DNA of 64,000 bases from Malaciobacter halophilus. Its GTDB lineage: Bacteria; Campylobacterota; Campylobacteria; Campylobacterales; Arcobacteraceae. A program made the position numbers and the translations under genes. The notes beneath the pieces were generated by a model. That model was not told where the DNA came from. It did no database searches and worked only from the letters and a program-made list of their open reading frames with translations. Shown here piece after piece: positions 1-8,374 of the stretch; position 1 is the first letter of the stretch, and each line of letters opens with the position of its first letter. Where the stretch lies: NCBI RefSeq assembly GCF_002837275.1, contig NZ_NXIF01000023.1:62001-126000 (forward strand). The letters are read 5' to 3'.

Positions 1-1008
1 TTTATAAGAACTAACTATCTGTTTTGCAGTATTTAACAATGAAGTTTTTAAATTCTCTTCAAGAGGATTCATCACAACTGCATCACCTTTGATATTTGAA
101 GCAATAACTTTTGCACTTTTTTGAGAAAATTGTGGTGCAACAAACACTACTTTTATATTGTGCTCTTTTGCTTCATTAATCAACTCAACTAATTGATTTG
201 GTTTTGGTTCTTTTCCTTGCACCTCAACTGCAATTTGTTCTAAATCAAATCTTTTTGCAAAATATCCCCATGATGGATGAAATACCATAAATGCTTTACC
301 TTTTACAGGTTTTAAAACTGTTTTTAATTGTAAATATAGTTCATCTAACTCTTTTATAAACTCTTCATAATTTACTTTATAAAAGTTTTTATTTTTTTCA
401 TCAATTTGTATTAGAGTTTTATAGATATTTTTAGCTTGTGTTTTCACTAAAATAGGGTCTAACCAAATGTGAGGGTCTAACCCAGCGTGTTCATGATGTG
501 CGTCGTGGTCATGTTCTTCTTCACGGTGTGCGTCATGGTCATGTTCTTCTTCATGGTGTGCGTCATGGTCATGCTCTTCTTCATGGTGTGCGTCGTGGTC
601 ATGCTCTTCTTCATGGTGTGCGTCGTGGTCATGCTCTTCTTCATGATGTGCGTCGTGGTCATGCTCTTCTTCATGATGTTCATGCTTTGCCATTTGGATT
701 TTTTCTATTCCTTTTGCAGTATCTACTATTTTCATATTAGAATTAGCATTTTTAAACTTTTCTAACCAAACCTTTTCAAAAGGAACACCAATAGCAAAAT
801 AGACTTCAGATTTTGCAAGCTTTCTCATCTGTGATGTTTTTGGTTCATAAGTTGCAGGTGAAAATCCAGGTTTAACCATCACATTTATATCAATTTTGTC
901 TTTAGCGATTTTTTCTACAAAATATTTTTGAGGTAAGATACTAACTGTTACCTCTTTTGCAAAAATCATACTACTTAAGGCCAATAAAGCAATAAATAAC
1001 TTTTTCAT
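1..1008 (-). CDS. znuA: Zinc ABC transporter substrate-binding protein (ZnuA-like), 3' end beyond window
   Basis: Periplasmic metal-binding protein that would deliver Zn2+ to a ZnuBC permease. The frame is open from an ATG at 1008, preceded by an AAAGGAGAAAA ribosome site, to the window edge, so the C-terminus is missing. The N-terminus MKKLFIALLALSSMIFA is a signal peptide. The family hallmark GLDPHIWLDP follows a long His/Asp/Glu-rich loop made of six decapeptide repeats, typical of the zinc-capturing loop of ZnuA. It is divergent from a Fur-family regulator across a spacer with two inverted repeats, which supports zinc-responsive control. A manganese or other metal SBP is the alternative, but the His-rich loop favours zinc. 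Confidence 0.9.
   Translation of the reverse strand, partial: MKKLFIALLALSSMIFAKEVTVSILPQKYFVEKIAKDKIDINVMVKPGFSPATYEPKTSQMRKLAKSEVYFAIGVPFEKVWLEKFKNANSNMKIVDTAKGIEKIQMAKHEHHEEEHDHDAHHEEEHDHDAHHEEEHDHDAHHEEEHDHDAHHEEEHDHDAHREEEHDHDAHHEHAGLDPHIWLDPILVKTQAKNIYKTLIQIDEKNKNFYKVNYEEFIKELDELYLQLKTVLKPVKGKAFMVFHPSWGYFAKRFDLEQIAVEVQGKEPKPNQLVELINEAKEHNIKVVFVAPQFSQKSAKVIASNIKGDAVVMNPLEENLKTSLLNTAKQIVSSYK
491..670 (-). repeat. Six tandem 30-bp repeats coding the His-rich loop
   Basis: Six head-to-tail 30-bp units, plus a partial copy to about 685, differ by only a few transitions. Each encodes ten residues of the pattern E-E-H-D-H-D-A-H-H-E inside znuA. The unit is a multiple of three, so copy-number change by slippage would keep the frame while changing the number of metal-binding histidines. 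The high identity suggests recent expansion. Confidence 0.95.
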
Positions 1009-1020
1009 TTTTTCTCCTTT

Positions 1021-1080
1021 TGCAATCGAGTTGCATTTGTGGAATAATAATATATAAAAACTTTAACGCAACTTAGTTGC
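1021..1080. promoter_or_regulatory. Two inverted repeats in the znuA/Fur-family divergent spacer (candidate Zur operators)
   Basis: TGCAA-N5-TTGCA lies at 1021-1035 and GCAAC-TTA-GTTGC at 1068-1080. A further half-site AGTTGC is at 1106-1111. All share a GCAA/TTGC core. They sit between znuA and the divergent Fur-family gene, where a zinc repressor would act on both. Binding by that protein is inferred. Confidence 0.55.
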
Positions 1081-1123
1081 ATCTTCTAATTATATTTTAA
1101 AAATAAGTTGCTATAATCTTTTC

Positions 1124-1492
1124 ATGAATGTAGAAAAATTGATAAATGAAAAAAACTTAAAATTAACAACAGCAAGAAAAGCCATACTTGAAATACTTAT
1201 GAGTTCAAAAAGACCAATTTGTTATGATGACATAAAAAGTAATCTTTCTATGGATAAAGCAACCTTTTATAGAAATATAACAAAATTTGAAGATGAACAC
1301 ATAATAAGTAGTTTTGAATCAAATGATAAAAAAAGATATTATGAAATTCAAAATACACCTCATGCCCACTTTATTTGTTGTAAATGCTCAAATATTGAGT
1401 GTATTGCCCAAAATATCAATTTTCAACTACCAAAACATGAAATAGATAATATTATCATAAAAGGTATTTGTCCTGATTGCTTAGAGAAATAA
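1124..1492 (+). CDS. Fur-family metalloregulator, probably zinc-responsive (Zur-like)
   Basis: 122-residue protein of normal Fur-family length. It has an N-terminal winged helix (about residues 5-80, with DKATFYRNITKFE as the recognition region) and a C-terminal metal/dimerisation part with HAHFICCKC and CPDC, giving the two CxxC pairs of a structural zinc site. It is divergent from znuA, and the shared spacer carries two palindromes, so it most likely represses zinc uptake. Fur or PerR function is possible from the family alone; the zinc role rests on the neighbour. Confidence 0.8.
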   Translation: MNVEKLINEKNLKLTTARKAILEILMSSKRPICYDDIKSNLSMDKATFYRNITKFEDEHIISSFESNDKKRYYEIQNTPHAHFICCKCSNIECIAQNINFQLPKHEIDNIIIKGICPDCLEK

Positions 1493-1539
1493 GCAATTTT
1501 ATTCTATATTCACACTATTAAACTATTTTAGAATAAGCC

Positions 1540-2319
1540 ATGAATAAGATACTAAAAAACACTACATTTGAGAGTGTTAAACTTTCAAATGACAACTTTT
1601 CAAAACATTTTCATGACACATATACAATAGGAATAACCTATGATGGAGTATTAAAATCTTTTAATACAAATCAAAAATACGACTCTTTTAAATATACTTC
1701 AAGAGTAAATAATCCAGGAGAAGTACACGGAGGAGTATCAAATGCTTGGTCACACTCAAACTTCTATCCAAATGTAGAACTACTTTCAAGTATATATGAA
1801 GATATTTTCTTTGAAAAAAGAATTCCTATTTTCCAAAAACATGTTATTAGTGATAAGATTTTATTTTTTAAACTTCATAATTTTTTTATAAATTACTACA
1901 ATAAAGAGGATACTCTTCTTGTGCAAAGTAGCTTAATTGAAGCATTGTCTTATTTGATTATCAACTATACATCACATAGTAAAAAAAGCTTTGAGAATAT
2001 TTTTGATGATAAAAGAGTAGTAAAAAAAAGCTATGAACTAATAAGCGATAACCTTGATACAAACTTTGATTTAAAAATGCTTGCAAAAAACTCAAATATG
2101 AGTAAATTTCATTTTTTAAGAGTATTTAAAAAAGAGTTAGGAATCACTCCTCATAATTTTATTATAAATCAAAGAGTAAATAAAGCAATCTCTTTAATAA
2201 ACAATGGAGTAAGTCTTGCAGAAGCAAGCTTTCAAGTTGGATTCAATGACCAGTCGCACTTTACAAGAAATTTCAAAAAACTTTATGGATATACCCCTTC
2301 TAAGATTATAAAAAAATAG
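1540..2319 (+). CDS. AraC-family transcriptional regulator
   Basis: 259 residues: an N-terminal cupin-like sensing half (HFHDTYTIGITYDG and PGEVHGG are typical) and a C-terminal pair of helix-turn-helix motifs from about residue 160 (NFDLKMLAKNSNMSKFHFLRVFKKELG, then a second helix pair ending GFNDQSHFTRNFKKLYGYTPS). A DMT-type exporter follows 59 bp downstream on the same strand. AraC-like genes of this architecture often control an adjacent exporter, so that gene is the probable target. The ligand is not identifiable. Confidence 0.85.
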   Translation: MNKILKNTTFESVKLSNDNFSKHFHDTYTIGITYDGVLKSFNTNQKYDSFKYTSRVNNPGEVHGGVSNAWSHSNFYPNVELLSSIYEDIFFEKRIPIFQKHVISDKILFFKLHNFFINYYNKEDTLLVQSSLIEALSYLIINYTSHSKKSFENIFDDKRVVKKSYELISDNLDTNFDLKMLAKNSNMSKFHFLRVFKKELGITPHNFIINQRVNKAISLINNGVSLAEASFQVGFNDQSHFTRNFKKLYGYTPSKIIKK

Positions 2320-2378
2320 CAATATTATTCTATAAATAAAAATAAATTTTTGATATATTAAAAATAAAAAGAAGATAA

Positions 2379-3275
2379 ATGACACAGACAAATAAAACTA
2401 TTTTTTATATTTTAATGATTTTAGCAATGGCAGGCTGGGGAGCATCTTGGGTAAATGCAAAAGTTTTAAGTGCATATATAAATGAGTATGAACTTATGTT
2501 TTTTAGAAATATTTTTACTATTATTTCACTTGCACCTGTTTTAGTTATTAGTAGAAAATATTTTTATATAAATAAAAAAAGTCTTTTTTTAGCACTAATT
2601 GCAGCAATTGTTATGATTGCTTACATGAAGTGCTATTTCTTAGGTACAAAATATGGAACTGCTAGTTTAGGAGGAGCTTTAGTAACTACTCTTATACCTA
2701 TTAATACTTTTATAATAATGGCAATTTTTTATTCAAAAAAAATATTAAAAAAAGATATTTTTGCACTTGTTTTAGGAGGATTTGGGGTTTTAACTATCTT
2801 AAATGTTTTCTCTTTTAGTGCAGAAGAGATTTTTACTACATACAATATGTATTTTTTAACTGGTTCACTACTTTGGCCTATATTGACAATAGTAAGTTCA
2901 AAAATCACAAAAACAAACCCTATGGTATTTACTTTATATATGTATGCTATTTCAACTATTTTAGTAATGATTTTCTTTTTAGATGTTACGACTATTGATT
3001 ATAGTGGATTTGACTCTATTTTTTGGTTCAATATCTTATCTTTAGCTGTTGTTTCAACTACATTTGCTACAACTATTTATTTTGTTGGAATTGAAAAACT
3101 TGGGACAAATGAAGTAAGCTCTTTTATATTTTTAGTACCATTTTTTGCTATTGGATTTAGTGCAATATTTTTAAAAGAGAGTATTAGTATCTCAATAGTA
3201 GTAGGAACAATCATGACTTTATATGCAGTTAAAATCTTAAATAACATCAAAGTAGTTAGAAAAAAGAGTCTATAA
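2379..3275 (+). CDS. EamA/DMT-superfamily transporter
   Basis: 298-residue integral membrane protein with about ten hydrophobic segments arranged as two five-helix EamA repeats (WGASWVNAKVL near the start; TNEVSSFIFLVPFFAIGFSAIFLKESI near the end). Members export amino acids or other metabolites; the substrate cannot be read from the sequence. It follows an AraC-type regulator and is probably expressed under it. Its last six bases overlap the end of the convergent TolC-like gene. Confidence 0.85.
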   Translation: MTQTNKTIFYILMILAMAGWGASWVNAKVLSAYINEYELMFFRNIFTIISLAPVLVISRKYFYINKKSLFLALIAAIVMIAYMKCYFLGTKYGTASLGGALVTTLIPINTFIIMAIFYSKKILKKDIFALVLGGFGVLTILNVFSFSAEEIFTTYNMYFLTGSLLWPILTIVSSKITKTNPMVFTLYMYAISTILVMIFFLDVTTIDYSGFDSIFWFNILSLAVVSTTFATTIYFVGIEKLGTNEVSSFIFLVPFFAIGFSAIFLKESISISIVVGTIMTLYAVKILNNIKVVRKKSL

Positions 3276-4601
3276 GACACTATTTTCTAACTCATATTTT
3301 AAGCCATCATAAGCAAAAGCTCTAATTTTTCCACAGTTATAAAAAATAGCTACAATATCTTGTAAATATTCATAAGTTGCACTTGATTCATTTAAGGTTG
3401 AGATAAGCATACTATTTTGTGCACTTAATAGTGAATCTAAAGATATATCACCTTTTTCATAAACTCTTTTTTTGAACTTATAGTTTCTTTTTGCATTTGT
3501 ACTTGAAATTTTTGAATTATTTATTGTTTTATAGTTTGATACTAAATTTTCTAAATTTTCAAAAATTGTTTTGTTTATTTTTGATTTTTTGTTTTGAATA
3601 GTTAGCTTTAGATTTTCAACTTCATTTTTATTTTGTTTGCTTTCTAGTGTAACTTTTGCATTTTTGTATAAAGGAAGTTTTTCTTCTATAATCTTATCAA
3701 ACTCTTCACTACTCCAAGGTTTATTGTTTGTTGTTTTTTTGTGTTCTTTTATTACTTCATCAACTGTCTTTGACTTTCTTAATAACTCTTTTGTATAATC
3801 ATCTTGAGCTGCTTTTTGTCTTTTACTATCCAATAAAGCTTGAATTATATATAACTCTACGTTATCATTGATATAATTTTTTGTCAATTTTCCTGCTACT
3901 CTTCTTAGCTTTCTTTTACTATTTACAAAAAAGACCAAAGACTCATTATGCAAAGTAAACTCACTACTTGAAAGGTCATAATCTTTTAAATTGAAGTTTT
4001 CAAGTTCTCTTCCTACAAGAGTTTCTAACTGAGCTTTTAGCTTATTTTTCTCTTCAAAAATCTTGATTCTATCTACACTTGTATTTCGTAACTGAACTTT
4101 TAAAGCTTTAAGGTCTTCATCTATTTTTATACCCAAAGCCTCTCTTTTTCTTGCTAATTTTATGGTATCTCTTAAAATCTCTGTTCTTTTTGTATTTAGT
4201 TCTAGCTGTTTTTCATAGTTAAGTATCTTAAAGTAAAGTTTTGAGATTGCATATAAAACTGCATCTTTTAAGCCCTCTTCTTTTTCGTAAATAGCACTAT
4301 TTAGAAGATATTTACTCTGTTTAGTTTTTAAAATATGATTATTTGTATATAAAAGCTGAAGTAACACTACTAATGAATTATAATTGCTTTGAGAATATAG
4401 ACCATTTACAAGTCTTTGGTTATCTATTAGAAAACTTTTATTTTGTACTATTAAATTGTTATCTTTTATACTTTTTTGTTTTGTCTCATTTAAACAGAGT
4501 AAGAAAAGTGACTTTAGGTCTATTCTATTTTCTATTTCTTGAGCAAAAAGCTTTGAAAAAAGTACAAACATAAAAAGTACTAAAAAGATTTTTTGCTTCA
4601 T
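3270..4601 (-). CDS. TolC-family outer membrane channel-like protein
   Basis: About 443 residues with signal peptide MKQKIFLVLFMFVLFSKLFA, then long amphipathic helices rich in Lys, Glu and Leu in two repeats, as in the outer membrane factors of type I secretion and efflux pumps. The ATG at 4601, with AAGG upstream, is preferred to the TTG one codon earlier. No adjacent pump or membrane-fusion gene is present, so the partner system is unknown. The family call rests on fold-like features and size, not on a sharp motif. Confidence 0.65.
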   Translation of the reverse strand: MKQKIFLVLFMFVLFSKLFAQEIENRIDLKSLFLLCLNETKQKSIKDNNLIVQNKSFLIDNQRLVNGLYSQSNYNSLVVLLQLLYTNNHILKTKQSKYLLNSAIYEKEEGLKDAVLYAISKLYFKILNYEKQLELNTKRTEILRDTIKLARKREALGIKIDEDLKALKVQLRNTSVDRIKIFEEKNKLKAQLETLVGRELENFNLKDYDLSSSEFTLHNESLVFFVNSKRKLRRVAGKLTKNYINDNVELYIIQALLDSKRQKAAQDDYTKELLRKSKTVDEVIKEHKKTTNNKPWSSEEFDKIIEEKLPLYKNAKVTLESKQNKNEVENLKLTIQNKKSKINKTIFENLENLVSNYKTINNSKISSTNAKRNYKFKKRVYEKGDISLDSLLSAQNSMLISTLNESSATYEYLQDIVAIFYNCGKIRAFAYDGLKYELENSVL

Positions 4602-4737
4602 CAAATACCTTATGTAGTGTGTTTAAACTACTACATTATAAACAAATCTTTATAAAGCTATACTAAAAAGAATTTATAAAGTTTAATTAATATAAAATTC
4701 AAGCAAGGGAAGGCAATTTTTATTAAGGAAAATTAAA

Positions 4738-5430
4738 ATGCTAAAAAAACTAACAATTGGATGTATTGGTGTATTATTATCACTAAATACTGCTTTTGCA
4801 AAAAAAGATACAATCCATGAGGGAAAAGTTCTTGAGTTCAAAAATGCGGGTGGATACACATATGTAAAGCTTCAAGAAAAAGATAAAAACTTTTGGGCTG
4901 CAGTACCAGCAGCAAACTTAAAAGTTGGAGAGACGATTAAGATTAGTGAACAAATGTGGATGACAAACTTCAAAAGTAAATCACTAAATAAAAAATTTGA
5001 TAAAATCATGTTTGCTGAGATGCCAAATGCTAAAAAAGCTATTCATGGAGTTGAAAATGTACATGGAATCCATGGACAAATGACAAAAGGAACAAGACCA
5101 AATCCAAAGTTTGATGAGATTATTATCTCTAAAGATAAACCAATCAAAACAACTATTTCAAAACTTTTTGAAAACAAAAATAAATTTAAAAACAAAAATG
5201 TAAAAGTAGAAGGTGAAGTTGTTCAAGTATCAAATAAAGTTCTTGGAAATACTTGGGTAAAAATCAAAGATGGAAAAGATTTAGTTATCTTTAGGTCACC
5301 AAATGCAGATGAAAAAGTAAAAAAAGGTGATAAAGTTGAAGTTATAGGTACAATTAATACTGATGTTGATTATGGATATGGCTTTAAGTATCAAGTTATT
5401 GGAGTAAATGCGAAGTTTACAAAACTTTAA
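4738..5430 (+). CDS. Periplasmic protein with two OB-fold-like (NrfJ-like) modules
   Basis: 230 residues with a clear signal peptide ending AFA-KK. Two similar modules follow. The first (about 30-80) contains GGYTYVKLQEKDKNFWAAVP and the second (about 150-228) contains GNTWVKIKDGKDLVIF and YGYGFKYQVIGV. Both resemble small periplasmic OB-fold proteins found near cytochrome genes in Campylobacterota. A His-containing linker (VHGIHGQM) joins them. Function is not established; binding of a small ligand or a role in cytochrome assembly is a guess. A strong stem-loop follows the stop. Confidence 0.55.
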   Translation: MLKKLTIGCIGVLLSLNTAFAKKDTIHEGKVLEFKNAGGYTYVKLQEKDKNFWAAVPAANLKVGETIKISEQMWMTNFKSKSLNKKFDKIMFAEMPNAKKAIHGVENVHGIHGQMTKGTRPNPKFDEIIISKDKPIKTTISKLFENKNKFKNKNVKVEGEVVQVSNKVLGNTWVKIKDGKDLVIFRSPNADEKVKKGDKVEVIGTINTDVDYGYGFKYQVIGVNAKFTKL

Positions 5431-5455
5431 TCACTATTGCTAGACACTAAAAAAA

Positions 5456-5480
5456 CATAGCTAGAAATTTTCTAGCTATG
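5456..5480. terminator. Bidirectional hairpin between convergent genes
   Basis: Perfect 12-bp arms (CATAGCTAGAAA and its complement) around a one-base centre. Read on the minus strand it is followed by seven T residues, making it a good intrinsic terminator for the SDR gene that ends five bases away. It also follows the OB-fold gene on the plus strand. Confidence 0.85.
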
Positions 5481-5484
5481 TATC

Positions 5485-6192
5485 TTATCTTGCATATGAG
5501 CAGTTGTTTATATCAAGACAAGTTCCATTTATATACTCAGGACAATCAGTTGCTAACCACACTATTGCTTTTGCTACTTCTTCTGGCTGGGCAAATCTAT
5601 TTGTAACAACTGTCTTTTTAAACTCTTTTTTTCTCTCTTCTGAATTATCTTTTTGCATATCTGTTTGTGTTGGACTTGGAGCTACACAATTTACAGTAAT
5701 ACCATGTGCACCTAAAAGTTTTCCATAGATTTTTGTAGCATTTATAAGTCCAGCTTTTGCAATACCATACCAAACATCAGGATGCCCTACTTGTCCAGCA
5801 ATTGAAGCTGTATTTACTATTCTTCCATATTTTTGCTTTTTCATATGCTCACAAAATAGATTTATAAGTTCAACAGGAGCATATAAATCCACATTCATAA
5901 TGTGCTCTCTTGCTTCAACAGGATAGTTGTCATATGTATATTTTGGTTGCATATAACCTGCATTGTTTATCAAAATATCAATATCACCAACCTCTTTTGC
6001 AAGTGCTGGTAAATCTTCAAGCTTTGATAAATCACACTCAATTGCTGTTACATCTTTTACCCCAACTAAAGGACAAGTTTCAAACTCCCTTGCAACTATA
6101 ATAATCTCATGTCCTAGCTCCAACATAGCTCTTGAAACAGCTAAACCAATACCTTTATTTCCACCAGTTATCAAAACTCTTTTTTTGTTCAT
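5485..6192 (-). CDS. Short-chain dehydrogenase/reductase (SDR)
   Basis: 235 residues, classical SDR length. The cofactor motif TGGNKGIG lies near residue 9, NNAG at about 83, a catalytic Ser region (NTASIAG) at about 128 and YGIAK (YxxxK) at about 142. The C-terminal GTCLDINNCSY fits the 3-oxoacyl-ACP reductase-like group, but the substrate is unknown. The start has a GGAGAGAACT ribosome site. It stands alone between a hairpin terminator and a short spacer. Confidence 0.85.
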   Translation of the reverse strand: MNKKRVLITGGNKGIGLAVSRAMLELGHEIIIVAREFETCPLVGVKDVTAIECDLSKLEDLPALAKEVGDIDILINNAGYMQPKYTYDNYPVEAREHIMNVDLYAPVELINLFCEHMKKQKYGRIVNTASIAGQVGHPDVWYGIAKAGLINATKIYGKLLGAHGITVNCVAPSPTQTDMQKDNSEERKKEFKKTVVTNRFAQPEEVAKAIVWLATDCPEYINGTCLDINNCSYAR

Positions 6193-6311
6193 AGTTCTCT
6201 CCCTACTTTTATAACTAAAGTATATAAGTCAGTTGATTTCAAAACTCTTAAAAAATATTGTTATTTATAAATATTTTTTTAATAAAATAACCAAAAGGTA
6301 AAACCTTTTGA

Positions 6312-7472
6312 TTATTTATTTTCTTCTAGTAGGTGTTCGTATCTTTTATCTGTAAGTAGTTTAAGAAAAGCCACAAGAGCTTCTACTTTTCTATCGCTTA
6401 ATCTTTTTGCTTTTAAATCATCTAAAGAAATAGTCTCTTCTATTTCAGGCTCTGCCCAAGGTTTTCCAGTTTCAGGGTTGATTTTTCTATTTTGATTATT
6501 ATATTTATCATAAAATTCAACAACTGTTTTTAAATCTTTAAAAACACCATTGTGCATATATGGTCCTGTAACAGCAACATTTCTTAATGTTGGAACTTTA
6601 TATTTTCCTTTATGTTTTTCATCTGTTACAGCTGGATTATTTAAAAGCCCATTATCTATTGCTTTTACTCCATTTTTAGCTCTTAATTTATGATTTATTG
6701 GTGTTCCTATATTATGATATTCATAATTAGTAAATGTTTCACCCTCTTTATCTTCTCCTTTTAATACATGGCAATTTGAACAAGAGTTATTATTGTTTGA
6801 GAAAAATAATGCCTTACCTAAGTCTTCTAAAGGAGTTAAATCATACTCTCCTCGTAAAAATCTATCATATTTTGAGTCAAAAGGTGCAAACTCTTTTGTC
6901 ATCTCAAAGGCTTCAATAAGTTCAGTCATAGCTGTATAAGCTTTTTCATCAGATTCAAATATATCATCTCCATAAAGCTCTTTAAATTTTTTTATATAGT
7001 ATTCATTCTCTTTTAATCTATCTACTACTGCTTTTTTACTTGGCATACCCATCTCAATAGGATTTGTTGGTGGGCCTCCAGCTTGACCTGCTAAAGTAGC
7101 TTCTCTTCCATCCCAAAACTGTCCACCTTTATATTGTTTACTTTTTTTATCAAAATGAAACTTTGGAGAATACATTGCATAAGTTGCTGTTGGAGCTTGT
7201 CTATCACCAATAGATTTTTCATTATCCCCTAGTGATGCCATTTTTTCTACACCATTATCTCTATCATCAATAAACCCTCTTTTAGGATTGTGGCAAGTAG
7301 CACAGTTTTGATTTCTATTTTTAGATAAGTTTCTATCAAAAAATAGTATTTTTCCTAATTCCTCTTTTTCAAGTTGTTGCTTTGCTAACTGCTCTTTTGT
7401 CATAAATGTTTGATTACATCCACTTAAGATAAGTGCAGCTAAAGAAAAACCAATCAATTTTAGATACTTCAT
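6312..7472 (-). CDS. Di-heme cytochrome c peroxidase (MauG/CCP family) lipoprotein
   Basis: About 386 residues. The start at 7472 gives lipoprotein signal MKYLKLIGFSLAALILSGC with the lipobox Cys at 19, an AAGGA site, and an ATGA overlap with the upstream gene. Two CxxCH heme sites are visible, CATCH and CSNCH. GGQFWDGR, NPIEMGMP, PTLRNVAVTGPYMHNG and FKDLKTVVEFYDKY are typical of the family. It would reduce peroxide or carry out an oxidative modification in the periplasm. It is the last gene of the imelysin/di-heme operon. Confidence 0.88.
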   Translation of the reverse strand: MKYLKLIGFSLAALILSGCNQTFMTKEQLAKQQLEKEELGKILFFDRNLSKNRNQNCATCHNPKRGFIDDRDNGVEKMASLGDNEKSIGDRQAPTATYAMYSPKFHFDKKSKQYKGGQFWDGREATLAGQAGGPPTNPIEMGMPSKKAVVDRLKENEYYIKKFKELYGDDIFESDEKAYTAMTELIEAFEMTKEFAPFDSKYDRFLRGEYDLTPLEDLGKALFFSNNNNSCSNCHVLKGEDKEGETFTNYEYHNIGTPINHKLRAKNGVKAIDNGLLNNPAVTDEKHKGKYKVPTLRNVAVTGPYMHNGVFKDLKTVVEFYDKYNNQNRKINPETGKPWAEPEIEETISLDDLKAKRLSDRKVEALVAFLKLLTDKRYEHLLEENK

Positions 7473-8374
7473 ATCTTTTTCCTTTGTATTAAAGTTAAAA
7501 AAGGTGTACAAATAAGCTTAAATAAAGAATCATAATCACTCATTTGTTCCTTTCTAAGTCCAAATTTCATCGTTTTTACCTCTTTGGATAAGGTAAGTGT
7601 ATTAAACACTCTATCCCAAATAGCAAGATAACCTCCATAATTTCTATCAAAATGTTTTGTACTATGATGTATTTGGTGCATATATGGAGAGATAAGCCAC
7701 TTTTCACACCATGAAAAATATTTAAACTTCACATGAGTGTGTCTAAGGTTTGAGCCAAGAAGTGAAAATAAAAATACGAAAATATTCACTCCAAAAATAT
7801 CATAAACACTAAGCATTGCACCAAAAAAGTATATAAATACTCCTGTTACAACTCCAATACTTAAAGAGTATCTAAATCCAAAAAGTATATTTTCAATAGG
7901 ATGTACTCTATAAAAAGTTAAAGGATTTAATACTTTTGCACTATGATGTACCTTATGAAAATGCCATAAAAAAGGGATAGTATGTAAAAATCTATGTGTC
8001 CAGTAACGCGTAAAATCACTTACTGTAAAAAGCGTGATTGTGTACAAAATCATAATAGTTTCATATGAAAATGAGTTTGTATAAAAGTATCCAAACTGTT
8101 CACTCATAGTTGAGTTTACTGCTAAAGCTACTGTTTTTGCACTAACAACCACAGGATAAATCATAAATAACTTAATAAAATATGATATTAAAAAATAACT
8201 ATAATCCAATCTTGCACTTGGATGCCACCAAAGTTTTGAAGAAAATAGTATCCTTGAACTACTATCTTTTTTCAAATATACATATACAAAAGCAATAAAT
8301 ATAGAACTTAATAAAAAGCCCCAATATACTCTTTTATTTGGATTTACAAAATATTCAAGTGCAAAAAAGTCCAC
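7469..8374 (-). CDS. Sterol desaturase / fatty acid hydroxylase-family membrane protein
   Basis: 301-residue membrane protein with the di-iron histidine boxes of the superfamily: HRFLH, then HKVHHS, and HQIHHS near residue 225, with several hydrophobic segments before and between. Members hydroxylate or desaturate lipids using O2. The start is GTG at 8374, overlapping the TAG of the upstream imelysin gene by one base (TAGTG). Its end overlaps the peroxidase start, so it is translationally embedded in the operon. The lipid substrate is unknown. Confidence 0.82.
   Translation of the reverse strand: MDFFALEYFVNPNKRVYWGFLLSSIFIAFVYVYLKKDSSSRILFSSKLWWHPSARLDYSYFLISYFIKLFMIYPVVVSAKTVALAVNSTMSEQFGYFYTNSFSYETIMILYTITLFTVSDFTRYWTHRFLHTIPFLWHFHKVHHSAKVLNPLTFYRVHPIENILFGFRYSLSIGVVTGVFIYFFGAMLSVYDIFGVNIFVFLFSLLGSNLRHTHVKFKYFSWCEKWLISPYMHQIHHSTKHFDRNYGGYLAIWDRVFNTLTLSKEVKTMKFGLRKEQMSDYDSLFKLICTPFLTLIQRKKI

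Noticed and set aside
491-670. Regular 30-bp repeats that could suggest a CRISPR array
   Set aside because: The repeats are contiguous with no spacers and encode an in-frame His-rich loop of ZnuA.
487-765. Plus- and minus-strand open frames over the His-rich repeat
   Set aside because: They exist only because the 30-bp repeat lacks stops in several frames; the real gene is the minus-strand znuA frame with signal peptide and ZnuA motifs.
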